Assembly (NCBI RefSeq): GCF_015350995.1
Contig: NZ_JADKRW010000006.1
Location: 1 to 64,000, forward strand
Source of the DNA: Curtobacterium sp. VKM Ac-1393
GTDB taxonomy: Bacteria > Actinomycetota > Actinomycetes > Actinomycetales > Microbacteriaceae
Length of the DNA: 64,000 nucleotides
Direction of reading: 5' to 3'
Positions 35,345 to 46,400 of this stretch are shown piece after piece; the first letter of the stretch is position 1, and the number at the start of each line of letters is the position of its first letter. The position numbers and the translations under genes are program-made. Under the pieces are notes generated by a model. It did not search any database. It was not told the origin of the DNA and saw only the letters and a list, made by a program, of their open reading frames with translations.

Positions 35345-36847
35345 CTAGGCGGCGGGGGCGGTCAGCCAGCGGAACGGGATGGCGATCGTGACCTCGGTGC
35401 CGCTGCCGGTCAGCGTGTGCCAGTCGATCGTGCCGCCGAGCTCGCCCTGGATGAGCGTACGGACGATCTGGGTACCGAGGCCCGAACCGACCTTGCCCTC
35501 CGGCAGCCCCACACCGTTGTCGCGGACCTCGATCTCGAGGTGGTCGTCGAAGCGCCGGGCGACGATCTCGACCTCGCCGTCACGGCCGTCCAGCCCGTGC
35601 TCGACCGCGTTCGTGACGAGTTCGGTCAGACCGAGCGCGAGCGGCGTGGCCGCCTCGGACGGCAGCACGCCGAACTCACCGGTCTTCTTCGGGTGCACGG
35701 TCGTGTTGTGCGATGCGGCGACCTCGGTGACGAGCTTGAGCACCGAGTCGAACACGTCGTCGAAGTCGACCGTCTGGCTCAGCCCGCTCGACAGCGTGTC
35801 GTGCACGACCGCGATCGCCGCGACGCGGCGCATGGCGTTCTGCAGGGACGTCCGCGCCTCGTCGGAGTGCGTCCGCCGCGCCTGGATGCGGAGCAGCGAC
35901 GCCACCGTCTGCAGGTTGTTCTTCACGCGGTGGTGGATCTCGCGGATCGTGGCGTCCTTGGTGATGAGCTCGCGCTCCTGGTGGCGGAGCTCGGACACGT
36001 CGCGGCAGAGCACGATCGCGCCGATGCGGTCGCCGTGGTCGCGGAGCGGGATGGAGCGCAGGGAGACCGTGACGCCCTTCGACTCGACGTCGGCCCGCCA
36101 CGGCGCGCGGCCGGTGACGACCAGGGGCAGTGACTCGTCGACGTCGAGCTGCGCGCCGATGAGCTCGGTGGTGACCTCGGCGAGGGACTTCCGCTCGAGT
36201 TCGCCCTCGAAGCCCATGCGGTTGAAGGCGCTCAGCCCGTTCGGGCTCGCGAAGGTGACGATGCCGGCGGTGTCGAGGCGTAGCAGGCCGTCGCTGGCGC
36301 GGGGAGCACCACGACGCGGGCCGGCCGGTGCTCCGAGGTCGGGGAAGTCCCCGGTCGCGATCATGCCGAACAGGTCGTTGGCGCTCGCGGTGAAGTTGAG
36401 CTCCTGGCGGCTCGGCGTCCGCATCTCGTCCTGGTTGGAGTGCCGGGTCACGACGGCGATCGGCCGCTCGGTGGTCTGGGCACTCTTCGCACTGAGGCGG
36501 CGGAGCACCGGGATCGCTCGGACCCGGGTCGGGGTGTCCTCGTACCAGTCGGGCTCGGCGGAGTCGACGACGCGGGCGCCGGCGAAGCTCTCGGTCACCT
36601 GGCCGCGCCACTCCTCGCGGATCTCCTGCCCGACGATGTCGCGGTAGAACAGCGTCGCCGCGGAACTCGGCCGTGCGTGCGCGACGGCGACGAACGAGCC
36701 GTCCTCGGAGGTCGGCACCCACAGGACCATGTCGGCGAAGGACAGGTCGGCGAGGAGCTGCCAGTCCCCCACGAGCAGGTGGAGCCACTCCACGTCGGCT
36801 TCGGAGGAACGGCCTTGCGCGAGGACGAGGTCACTGAGGGTCGACAC
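35345..36847 (-). CDS. pdtaS: PdtaS-type sensor histidine kinase
   Basis: 500 residues without membrane spans, so cytoplasmic. A GAF-like domain (about 15-150), a PAS domain (about 185-290) and a HisKA_2/HATPase kinase core with the histidine pair 305-306 in REIHHRVKNNLQ; ATP boxes LTELVTNAVEHG and DNGVGLPEG follow. In mycobacteria PdtaS phosphorylates PdtaR, an RNA-binding antiterminator; pdtaR is not in this window. GTG start with TAGACT six bases upstream, a leaderless layout. Confidence 0.92.
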   Translation of the reverse strand: MSTLSDLVLAQGRSSEADVEWLHLLVGDWQLLADLSFADMVLWVPTSEDGSFVAVAHARPSSAATLFYRDIVGQEIREEWRGQVTESFAGARVVDSAEPDWYEDTPTRVRAIPVLRRLSAKSAQTTERPIAVVTRHSNQDEMRTPSRQELNFTASANDLFGMIATGDFPDLGAPAGPRRGAPRASDGLLRLDTAGIVTFASPNGLSAFNRMGFEGELERKSLAEVTTELIGAQLDVDESLPLVVTGRAPWRADVESKGVTVSLRSIPLRDHGDRIGAIVLCRDVSELRHQERELITKDATIREIHHRVKNNLQTVASLLRIQARRTHSDEARTSLQNAMRRVAAIAVVHDTLSSGLSQTVDFDDVFDSVLKLVTEVAASHNTTVHPKKTGEFGVLPSEAATPLALGLTELVTNAVEHGLDGRDGEVEIVARRFDDHLEIEVRDNGVGLPEGKVGSGLGTQIVRTLIQGELGGTIDWHTLTGSGTEVTIAIPFRWLTAPAA

Positions 36848-36853
36848 TCCGCC

Positions 36854-36859
36854 AGTCTA
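36854..36859 (-). promoter_or_regulatory. -10 hexamer TAGACT, leaderless layout (pdtaS)
   Basis: Six bases from TAGACT to the GTG of pdtaS at 36847. Confidence 0.45.
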
Positions 36860-36965
36860 GGTGCGCTGACTTGTGGACAACATCGCCCTCTCCACAGGCC
36901 CAACGCCTTCGTATTTCGCATGTTGCACGCCCCATACGCTCGCTCCAGCAACGGAAGGGGCAGGG

Positions 36966-37406
36966 GTGGCGGAGCAGGCACACCGGATCGAACAGGCGAC
37001 GACGACGGTGCACCCGCCACCGCTCACGATCGTCGAACCGCCGCCCGTCGACGAGCCGTCCACCGGCCCGCCCGACCCCGCCGAGACCGCTCGAGCCCTC
37101 GGCCTGTGCGTGGCCGAGGTGCTGACCGGTTCGCGCGAGGTCGACAGCATCGCCCGGTGGATCACCGACGACGTCCACCGGCACCTGCAGCAGCGGGCCG
37201 CTGTGGCCGCCCACGCCCGATCGGTCGGTCGACGGTCGCGCGCACGCCCGGTACTCCGCGTCGGCAGTGTGCTCGTCTGCCGGCCGGCCGACGGGGTCGC
37301 CGAGGCGACCGTCGTGGTGCACACACGCAGCCACGCCCGCGCCGTGGCGATGCGGTTGGAGACGCGGCAGGGGCGCTGGCGGGCGACCGCGATCGGCGTC
37401 CTGTAG
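36966..37406 (+). CDS. Rv3235-family protein
   Basis: About 146 residues. The N-terminal third is Pro-rich (VHPPPLTIVEPPPVDEPSTGPP); the rest is a compact domain with LGLCVAEVLTGSREVDSIARWIT and a basic stretch before RPVLRVGSVLVCRPADGVAEATVVVHT. It matches the actinobacterial Rv3235 family found near secA; function unknown. I choose GTG at 36966, with GGAAGGGG upstream. The frame is open from a GTG at 36873, which lacks a ribosome site. It converges on secA. Confidence 0.78.
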   Translation: MAEQAHRIEQATTTVHPPPLTIVEPPPVDEPSTGPPDPAETARALGLCVAEVLTGSREVDSIARWITDDVHRHLQQRAAVAAHARSVGRRSRARPVLRVGSVLVCRPADGVAEATVVVHTRSHARAVAMRLETRQGRWRATAIGVL

Positions 37407-37416
37407 GTGCCCGACG

Positions 37417-37460
37417 CGGACGGGAGGCCCGTGGCGATGCCGCCACGGGCCTCCCGTCCG
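37417..37460. repeat. REP-like palindrome (family 1)
   Basis: 20-base arms with core CGGACGGGAGGCCCGTGGCG pair perfectly around ATGC. It begins 11 bases after the Rv3235-type stop and may end that transcript. Confidence 0.75.
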
Positions 37461-37475
37461 TCGGCCGGCGCGCTT

Positions 37476-37525
37476 GGTGAGCAAAGTGGTCGGGTCCCGA
37501 TGCGGGACCCGACCACTTCTGCTCA
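37476..37525. terminator. bidirectional hairpin after secA
   Basis: A 14-bp core stem AGTGGTCGGGTCCC/GGGACCCGACCACT, extended by GTGAGCA/TGCTCAC, with a 5-base loop. It lies 23 bases past the secA stop, between secA and the convergent Rv3235-type gene. Confidence 0.85.
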
Positions 37526-37548
37526 CGATGCGCTGTCGCGCACGCGGA

Positions 37549-40326
<2,778 letters not shown>

Positions 40327-40437
40327 GTGAGCTCCTTACGGGGTCGTCGTGCGCGACCTGCGCGACCGATCGACCAGTCATGCTAGCAACCCGCCAGCGC
40401 CGTGCGCTGTGAGGGACGCCGGTGTGGGGGCACGGGC

Positions 40438-40465
40438 GTGCGCGGCCCGCGAACGGGCCGCGCAC
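40438..40465 (-). terminator. hairpin between hpf and secA
   Basis: A perfect 12-bp stem GTGCGCGGCCCG/CGGGCCGCGCAC with a 4-base loop, 29 bases after the hpf stop. It makes hpf and secA separate transcription units. Confidence 0.8.
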
Positions 40466-40494
40466 GGTGCGGAACGGTTCGTCCCGGTGACGGG

Positions 40495-41202
40495 TCAGGC
40501 GATCGCAGCAGCGGGTTCGGCCCCGGCCGTCGCGGCGGCGCCGGTCTGGTCGTCGATGCCGATCACGCCGTAGTCCCAGCCCTTGCGGCGGTACACGACG
40601 CTCGGACGGTGGGTCTCGGCGTCCACGAACAGGTAGAAGTCGTGCCCGACGAGCTCCATGAAGTACAGCGCGTCGTCGAGCGTCATCGGCGCCGCCTCGA
40701 ACACCTTGTGCCGGATGACTACCGGGCTGTAGACCTCGGTGTCGTCCTCTTCCGGCGCGTCGGCACCGGTGTCGACGACGGGGACGGCTCCGGTGGCGAC
40801 GTCCTCGATGAGCCGCCCGTCGGCCGGGACGACGCCCATGCCGTCGAAGCCGCTGCCGGCGGCCTCGGCCACCGAGGTCGGACGGTGACGGCCGCGGTGC
40901 ACCTTGCGGCGGTCACGGGCACGACGCAGACGCTCCATGATGCGGGCGAAGGCGAGGTCGAAGGCGGCGTACTTGTCGGACGCCGCGGACTCCGCACGCA
41001 CGAGGGGTCCTGGACCGATGAGCGTGAGCTCGATGCGGTCCTCGCCCTGGCTGCCGCCGGACTTCTCGTGGTGGCGGCTGATGCGCACCTCGAAGGCCAG
41101 CGCTCGGTCAGCGAGCACGTCGATCTTCTCGGACTTCTGTTCGACGTAGGTGCGGAATCGGTCGGTGACCCCGACGTTCCGGCCTGTGATCGTCACGTCC
41201 AT
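40495..41202 (-). CDS. hpf: long-form ribosome hibernation promoting factor
   Basis: 235 residues. The N-terminal S30AE domain (VTITGRNVGVTDRFRTYVEQK, basic helix RLRRARDRRKVHRGRHRP) binds the 30S decoding region; an acidic linker follows, and the C-terminal domain (VIRHKVFEAAPMTLDDALYFMELVGHDFYLFVDAETHRPSVVYRRKGWDYGVI) dimerises to join two ribosomes into 100S particles. A GGGAG site precedes the ATG and TAGCCT at 41267-41272 is a likely -10. It lies between comF and secA as in mycobacteria. Confidence 0.95.
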   Translation of the reverse strand: MDVTITGRNVGVTDRFRTYVEQKSEKIDVLADRALAFEVRISRHHEKSGGSQGEDRIELTLIGPGPLVRAESAASDKYAAFDLAFARIMERLRRARDRRKVHRGRHRPTSVAEAAGSGFDGMGVVPADGRLIEDVATGAVPVVDTGADAPEEDDTEVYSPVVIRHKVFEAAPMTLDDALYFMELVGHDFYLFVDAETHRPSVVYRRKGWDYGVIGIDDQTGAAATAGAEPAAAIA

Positions 41203-41362
41203 GTCGCGGCTCCCATCGAGCTTCGGCGCGTCGCCTCCATCCGGCGAACCCGAACGCCTTGTCGCGAGGCTAGACCCGCCGCTGGTCCGGCGTCACGGTG
41301 CACCGGCGAGTCCGCCGGACACTCACCGGACACACAGTGGACACCGGGTGTTCACCGAGCCG

Positions 41363-42055
41363 TCAGTCCTCGACGCTCGCGACGGCGACGCAGCGGACGA
41401 CCCGGCCGCCCGCGACCCGGACAGCCCGCACGCCCTCGGCCATCGTCACGCCCGTCGTCACGACGTCGTCGACCAGGACCACGTCGCGGCCGTCGACCCC
41501 GCGGGCACGCAGGGTGCCGACGGTCGCGGCGACCCGCTCGGTCGCGGTCCGTTCCTTCTGCCCGGGTCCCTTGCCGGTGGGGCCGGCCCGGACCCGCCGG
41601 AGTCGACCGGTGCGGTGGACGCCGCCGCGGGCGAGGAGCAGGACCACCGGGTCGAAGCCGCGTCGCCGTGCCCCGGCCCGCGACGGTGGGATCCGGAGGA
41701 CGACCGTCCCCGCGGACGCCTCGGCGAGCGCCGTACGGACGAGGGCGCCGAACCTGGTGCCGAGCGGCCGTGCGACGTCGACCCGCCCACGGAGCTTCAG
41801 CTCGAGCAGCAGGGTGCGGACGAGTCCCTCGTACTCGAACGCGGCGTCGAGCCGGACGCCGGCGACCAGGCGCACCCGGCGCGGACGTGCGTCGAGCGCC
41901 GCACGACAGGTCCGACAGAGCGCCCGGTCCGGTCGTCCGCAGCCCAGGCACGCGACGGGCAGGAAGAACCCGAGCACCGCGAGCGCAGCGTCACGCCACG
42001 GAGTGGGACGGAGCGGGGTGGGACGGAGCGGGGTGGGACGATCTGTGGTGCGCAC
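41363..42055 (-). CDS. comF: ComF-family phosphoribosyltransferase-like protein
   Basis: 230 residues. A zinc-ribbon-like N-terminus has Cys36, 39, 47 and 50 (CLGCGRPDRALCRTC). The C-terminal PRTase fold carries the PRPP loop VVLVDDVVTTG near residue 195. ComF acts in DNA uptake where competence exists; in actinobacteria the role is unproven. The N-terminus has a short repeat RPTPL from a 15-bp tandem repeat at 42001-42040, so the true start could be downstream of it. GTG start. Confidence 0.88.
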   Translation of the reverse strand: MRTTDRPTPLRPTPLRPTPWRDAALAVLGFFLPVACLGCGRPDRALCRTCRAALDARPRRVRLVAGVRLDAAFEYEGLVRTLLLELKLRGRVDVARPLGTRFGALVRTALAEASAGTVVLRIPPSRAGARRRGFDPVVLLLARGGVHRTGRLRRVRAGPTGKGPGQKERTATERVAATVGTLRARGVDGRDVVLVDDVVTTGVTMAEGVRAVRVAGGRVVRCVAVASVED

Positions 42056-42180
42056 GCACCGAGTGTGACGGTGACCGCACGGCGGGCGCGGGCCGGCGGT
42101 GCGGACGGTGGACGGGCCTCCCGGTCGGGGTGGGTGTGGAGGGACGGACGCACCGGGCAGGTGCGGACGCGCCTCCCGCG

Positions 42181-43869
42181 TCAGCGCTGGACGCCGAGCA
42201 CGTGCGCCGTGACGCCGGTGGTGTCCCAGCCGCCGCCCGTGGACTGCAGCACCGACCCGTTCGACATCCGCAGGAGCAGCGCTCCACCGCTCCCGCCGCT
42301 GATCGACGTCGCACGACCGTCCGGCTTCGGCAGGGTGCTCGACTGCCCGCCGATCGTCGTCCGCACGATGTTCGGGCCGGACGTCGTCTGTCCGACCGAC
42401 GCGACATCGGTGTCGTTCACCCAGGTCGCCCCGACGGCGTCGCCGGCCGCTGCCTGCACGCGGACCGCGGCGCCGAACGACGTCGGCGACCGGTCGGACC
42501 CGCGGATGATCGCCATCACGTAAAGACCGGGCCCGTCAGCGGTCTCGATCAGGGCGAGCGCCCGGGTGGAGTCACGCGACACCTGGAACGAGACCAGGTC
42601 ACCGCGCGGCAGCGACGTGGCGACGTCGTGCGGGTCGCCGCCGAGGCCGTAGGCCGTGATCCGGCGGGTGTCCGACCGCTCGCCGACCCACACGAAGCCG
42701 AGGTCGTCGATCGCGGGGGCGACCAGGTCCTCGCGCGCGTCGACGCGCAGGTGGTCCTTGCCGCGCACGACGACCGCGCCGTCGCGGTTGCCCACGGCGG
42801 CGGTCGTCCCCGAGGCGGAGAGCGCGATCGACGTCGGGTCGAGCGCGGCGATCGTGTCGCCGACGCCACCGCCGAGCTTCGACACCTTGCCGGTGCCGGT
42901 GGCGGCGTAGCCGACGACGCCGTCGTCCTCAACGAGGGGGCGGGGGTCGACGTCCGGGTTCTGCTGCGCGTTCGCCCCGCTGGAGTCCGGCACGGACAGG
43001 CTCGCGCCCTCGATGGTCATCGACACCGACGAGATGGTCGCGACGGAGGCGAGCGACTTGCTGAGCTGCTCGCGCATCCGGACCCGGTCCACGGTGCTGG
43101 CGCGCAGGGCGTCGCTGGACAGGTCGACGAGTGCGGTACCGCTGTCGATGGTGACGGCGTTCAGCGAGAGCTGGGTGCCCTCGGGGAACGACGAGACGAC
43201 GGCGCCCTTGAGCCAGTCGGCGGGACCGGCGAGCAGGGCACTGGCGATGCGGGTGCTGGTCGACGATCGGGCGAGGAACCACCGCTCGTCCGGCACGAGG
43301 AACCGGAACGTGGGGTCGTAGAAGTACAGGGCGTGCTGCTGGAACACCGAGTCGAAGCTCACCGGCGACAGGATGATGCCGTCCGGCGCGTAGGCGATGC
43401 GCCACTCGCCGTCCTCGCGGGTGAACTGGAACGTCAGCGTCGACGAGGTCGGGCGGACCGCCTGGGTGTACTCGCCCTCGGAGTCGACGGTGGCACTCGC
43501 GGTGAGCGTGTACGTGAGCTCGCGGTCGGCGGCGCGCTCCACCGTCCCGCTGCCGTCGCGGATGGTGACGCCCTGCCGCGGGTTCCACTGCTGCGAGAAG
43601 TCCGACGCCAGGAACTGCCGGGCGATCGCGTAGTTGTCCTGCGCACCCGTGGCCGCCGCGATGAACCCGCGCAGGATGGCGGTCTGGTCGGAGCCGGTGA
43701 TCGGCTTGTCCGGCCGGAAGTCCACGCCGGACAGCGACTCGTCCTTGATCGTCTGCCCCGTGCGGACCGCGCCGTCGACGGGGATCGCGGCACACGCGGT
43801 GAGCGCGAGGACGCTGACGGCGGCCAGGGCGGCGGCGACGACGTGCCGGAGGCGGGGACGGGAACGCAT
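42181..43869 (-). CDS. lpqB: lipoprotein LpqB (MtrAB accessory)
   Basis: 562 residues. Lipobox LTAC with Cys26 after a signal peptide. The GerMN domain (about 190-330) includes FLVPDERWFLARSSTST and VDLSSDALRAS; the LpqB beta-propeller region follows to the C-terminus (SIALSASGTTAAVGNRDGAVVV and related blades). In mycobacteria and corynebacteria LpqB binds the outer part of MtrB and modulates signalling. The ATG shares one base with the mtrB stop (TGATG). Confidence 0.95.
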   Translation of the reverse strand: MRSRPRLRHVVAAALAAVSVLALTACAAIPVDGAVRTGQTIKDESLSGVDFRPDKPITGSDQTAILRGFIAAATGAQDNYAIARQFLASDFSQQWNPRQGVTIRDGSGTVERAADRELTYTLTASATVDSEGEYTQAVRPTSSTLTFQFTREDGEWRIAYAPDGIILSPVSFDSVFQQHALYFYDPTFRFLVPDERWFLARSSTSTRIASALLAGPADWLKGAVVSSFPEGTQLSLNAVTIDSGTALVDLSSDALRASTVDRVRMREQLSKSLASVATISSVSMTIEGASLSVPDSSGANAQQNPDVDPRPLVEDDGVVGYAATGTGKVSKLGGGVGDTIAALDPTSIALSASGTTAAVGNRDGAVVVRGKDHLRVDAREDLVAPAIDDLGFVWVGERSDTRRITAYGLGGDPHDVATSLPRGDLVSFQVSRDSTRALALIETADGPGLYVMAIIRGSDRSPTSFGAAVRVQAAAGDAVGATWVNDTDVASVGQTTSGPNIVRTTIGGQSSTLPKPDGRATSISGGSGGALLLRMSNGSVLQSTGGGWDTTGVTAHVLGVQR

Positions 43870-45569
43870 CAGGACTCCTCTCGCACGGCGCGGGGGCCGT
43901 CGTACGACTCGTCGAGTTCGGGCAGCGGGATGGCGGAGGTCGCCGCGGTGACCTGCTCGTTGCGGGGCAGGGTGAGGACGAACGTCGACCCCTGGCCGGG
44001 GCGGGACCACACGTCGATCCGGCCACCGTGCAGCTTCGCGTCGCCGAGGCTGATCGCGAGGCCGAGTCCGGTGCCGCCGATGGTGCGCTTGCGGCTCGGG
44101 TCGGCGCGCCAGAACCGGTCGAACACGCGGGCGGCGTCCTCCGGCGGCATGCCGACGCCCTGGTCGCGGACGGCGATGGCGACCGTCCGGGCGTCGCTGT
44201 CGACGACGACCTGCACGGGCTTCGCGTCGCCGTGCTCGATCGCGTTGCCGACCAGGTTGCGCAGGATGCGGCGGACCCGCTTGGCGTCGAGCCGCATCGT
44301 GGTGTGCCCGCCGGGGGTGGCGAGCTGCAGGTCGATGCCGGCGCGTTCGGCCAGCGGACGGAACTCGTCGACGATGTCCGCGGCGAGCGCGGCCGGCACC
44401 GAGGGCTCGGTGTCGAGCTGCACGGCCTGGGCGTCGTAGCGGGAGATCTCGAGCAGGTCGGCGAGCAGCAGCTCGAACCGCTCGACCTGGGCGTGCAGGA
44501 GCTCGGCGGACCGCCCGACCGACGGCTCGAACGCGTGCCGCGAGTCGAACAGCATGTCGCCCGCGAGCCGGATGGTGGTGAGCGGGGTGCGCAGTTCGTG
44601 GGACACGTCGGACACGAAGCGCTGCTGCACGCGGGAGAGTTCGGCGAGCTGCGTGATCTGCCGGCTCACGGCCTCGGCCATGCCGTTGAAGCTCCGGGCG
44701 AGGGTGGCCAGGTCGTCCTGACCGCGCACCGGGATCCGTTCGTCGAGGCGCCCCGCGGCGATCTTCCGGCTCGTCTCGGCGGCTTCACGGATCGGGACGA
44801 CGACCAGCCGGACCACGAGCGAGGTCACGAGGGCGATGAGCACCATGAGGGCGACACCGCCGATCGAGAGCGTCTGCGAGACGAAGTCGAGGGTCTGCTG
44901 CGCGTCGGAGAGGTCGTAGACCAGGTAGAGCTCGTACTGCCCGGCGCTCGGGATCTGCAGCGTCGAGCCGACGGCCAGCCCGGGCACGCGGCGGCCGTCG
45001 TCGCGGAGCTGCACCGGCTGCAGGCTGAGCTTGCCGGTGTTCGCGCCGACCTCCTTCCGCAGGGCGTCGGTGATCACGGCGTCGGGGAAGTCCTGGCTGG
45101 CGATGGTCTGCAGCGTCTGCGGCGTCGACTGGTTCGGGCTCCGCTCGATCGCGATGCTCGTGCCGCCGGGGCTCGTGGTGTTCGACAGGATCGCCTGCTG
45201 CGCCTCGTTCTGCAGCGTCTCGAGCTCGGACTGGTTGTTGTCCTCGGCTGCGGTGGCGGCGTCGAAGATGCCCTGCGCGACGATGGTGGCACGGGCCGAC
45301 TCGGACTCGATCTGGTCGCGGCGCTGCGAGTAGACGTTCGTCGAGATGCTCACCATGACGGCGGTGCCGATGATGCCCACGGCCAGGCCGGTCGTCATCA
45401 CGGTGATGGCGACCGAGCGGAACATGAGCGACCGGCGCCACACGTACGCGACGGGCCGCCAGCCGCGCCGGACCCAGCGGCGCATGCGTCGCCGACCGCG
45501 GCCGACCACACCGATCGACACCGTGGCCGTGCCGGGAGCGGTGCCGGCGGCGGGCGGGGCTGGTGGCAC
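43869..45569 (-). CDS. mtrB: sensor histidine kinase MtrB
   Basis: 566 residues. Membrane spans near 50-75 and 235-258 flank a periplasm-facing domain of about 160 residues; HAMP follows, then FVSDVSHELRTPL with His324 and the ATPase domain (NLVGNAIEHG, DQGVGMPPEDA, GGTGLGLAIS). It phosphorylates MtrA and controls cell-wall and division genes. The last 35 residues are a hydrophilic tail. The gap to mtrA is five bases. Confidence 0.95.
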   Translation of the reverse strand: MPPAPPAAGTAPGTATVSIGVVGRGRRRMRRWVRRGWRPVAYVWRRSLMFRSVAITVMTTGLAVGIIGTAVMVSISTNVYSQRRDQIESESARATIVAQGIFDAATAAEDNNQSELETLQNEAQQAILSNTTSPGGTSIAIERSPNQSTPQTLQTIASQDFPDAVITDALRKEVGANTGKLSLQPVQLRDDGRRVPGLAVGSTLQIPSAGQYELYLVYDLSDAQQTLDFVSQTLSIGGVALMVLIALVTSLVVRLVVVPIREAAETSRKIAAGRLDERIPVRGQDDLATLARSFNGMAEAVSRQITQLAELSRVQQRFVSDVSHELRTPLTTIRLAGDMLFDSRHAFEPSVGRSAELLHAQVERFELLLADLLEISRYDAQAVQLDTEPSVPAALAADIVDEFRPLAERAGIDLQLATPGGHTTMRLDAKRVRRILRNLVGNAIEHGDAKPVQVVVDSDARTVAIAVRDQGVGMPPEDAARVFDRFWRADPSRKRTIGGTGLGLAISLGDAKLHGGRIDVWSRPGQGSTFVLTLPRNEQVTAATSAIPLPELDESYDGPRAVREES

Positions 45570-45574
45570 GGTGG

Positions 45575-46249
45575 TCAGGCTCCTCCGGCCCGGTACCCGA
45601 CGCCGCGGACCGTGGTGACGGTCTTCGGGTTGTCGGGGTCGTGCTCGATCTTCGCGCGGAGGCGCTGGACGTGCACGTTCACCAGGCGGGTGTCGGCCTT
45701 GTAGTGGTAGCCCCAGACCTGCTCGAGCAGCATCTCGCGGGTGAAGACCTGGTTCGGCTTCTCGGCGAGCGCGCGGAGCAGGTCGAACTCGAGCGGGGTG
45801 AGCGCGATGACGGTGTCGCCGCGGCGCACCTCGTGCCCGGCGACGTCGACCGTGACGTCGCCGACGTGCAGCACGGTGGCGTCGGTCGCGCTCGGCCGGA
45901 GCCGGGTGCGGATCCGGGCGACGAGCTCCTTCGGGTTGAACGGCTTGACGACGTAGTCGTCGGCACCGTTCTCGAGGCCGAGCACGACGTCGGCGGTGTC
46001 GCTCTTGGCGGTGAGCATGATGATCGGCGTGCCGCTCTCGGCGCGGATGCGCTTGCAGACCTCGATGCCGTCGATGCCCGGGAGCATGACGTCGAGCAGG
46101 ACGAGGTCCGGCTTGGTGCTGTGGAACGCGTCGACGGCGTCGTTGCCGTCGGCGCTGAACTCGGGTTCGTAGCCCTCGGAGCGGAGGACGATGCCGATCA
46201 TCTCGGCGAGGGCCTGGTCGTCGTCGACGACGAGGATGCGCGGTGTCAT
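45575..46249 (-). CDS. mtrA: response regulator MtrA
   Basis: 224 residues. Receiver with D53 as phosphoacceptor (LLDVMLPG) and K in VKPFNPKELVAR; C-terminal winged helix with LTPLEFDLLRALAEKPNQVF and VNVHVQRLRAKIE, identical in plan to MtrA across actinobacteria. It heads the mtrA-mtrB-lpqB operon. Chosen start is the ATG at 46249 with a GGAG site 10 bases upstream. Confidence 0.97.
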   Translation of the reverse strand: MTPRILVVDDDQALAEMIGIVLRSEGYEPEFSADGNDAVDAFHSTKPDLVLLDVMLPGIDGIEVCKRIRAESGTPIIMLTAKSDTADVVLGLENGADDYVVKPFNPKELVARIRTRLRPSATDATVLHVGDVTVDVAGHEVRRGDTVIALTPLEFDLLRALAEKPNQVFTREMLLEQVWGYHYKADTRLVNVHVQRLRAKIEHDPDNPKTVTTVRGVGYRAGGA

Positions 46250-46400
46250 GTGATGTGGACTCCGTGTGGCGTGCGGGTGGTGCCGGTTCGGCACGTGTCC
46301 CCTCACGATAGCCGAGGCCCCGTCACGCGGCGTTTTCCGCCAGGATGGACGTGGGGCGCGCGTCGCAGCGCGGACCGACACGACGAAGGGGGCCGAGGTC

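Noticed and set aside
40402..44439. A 1345-codon open frame on the plus strand across hpf, comF, lpqB and mtrB
   Set aside because: It is antisense to four well-supported genes, has no family text and has the Arg/Val/Asp-rich composition expected of a GC-driven shadow frame. The same holds for plus-strand frames at 3497-5725, 11402-15034, 57963-61244 and minus-strand 15125-17950.
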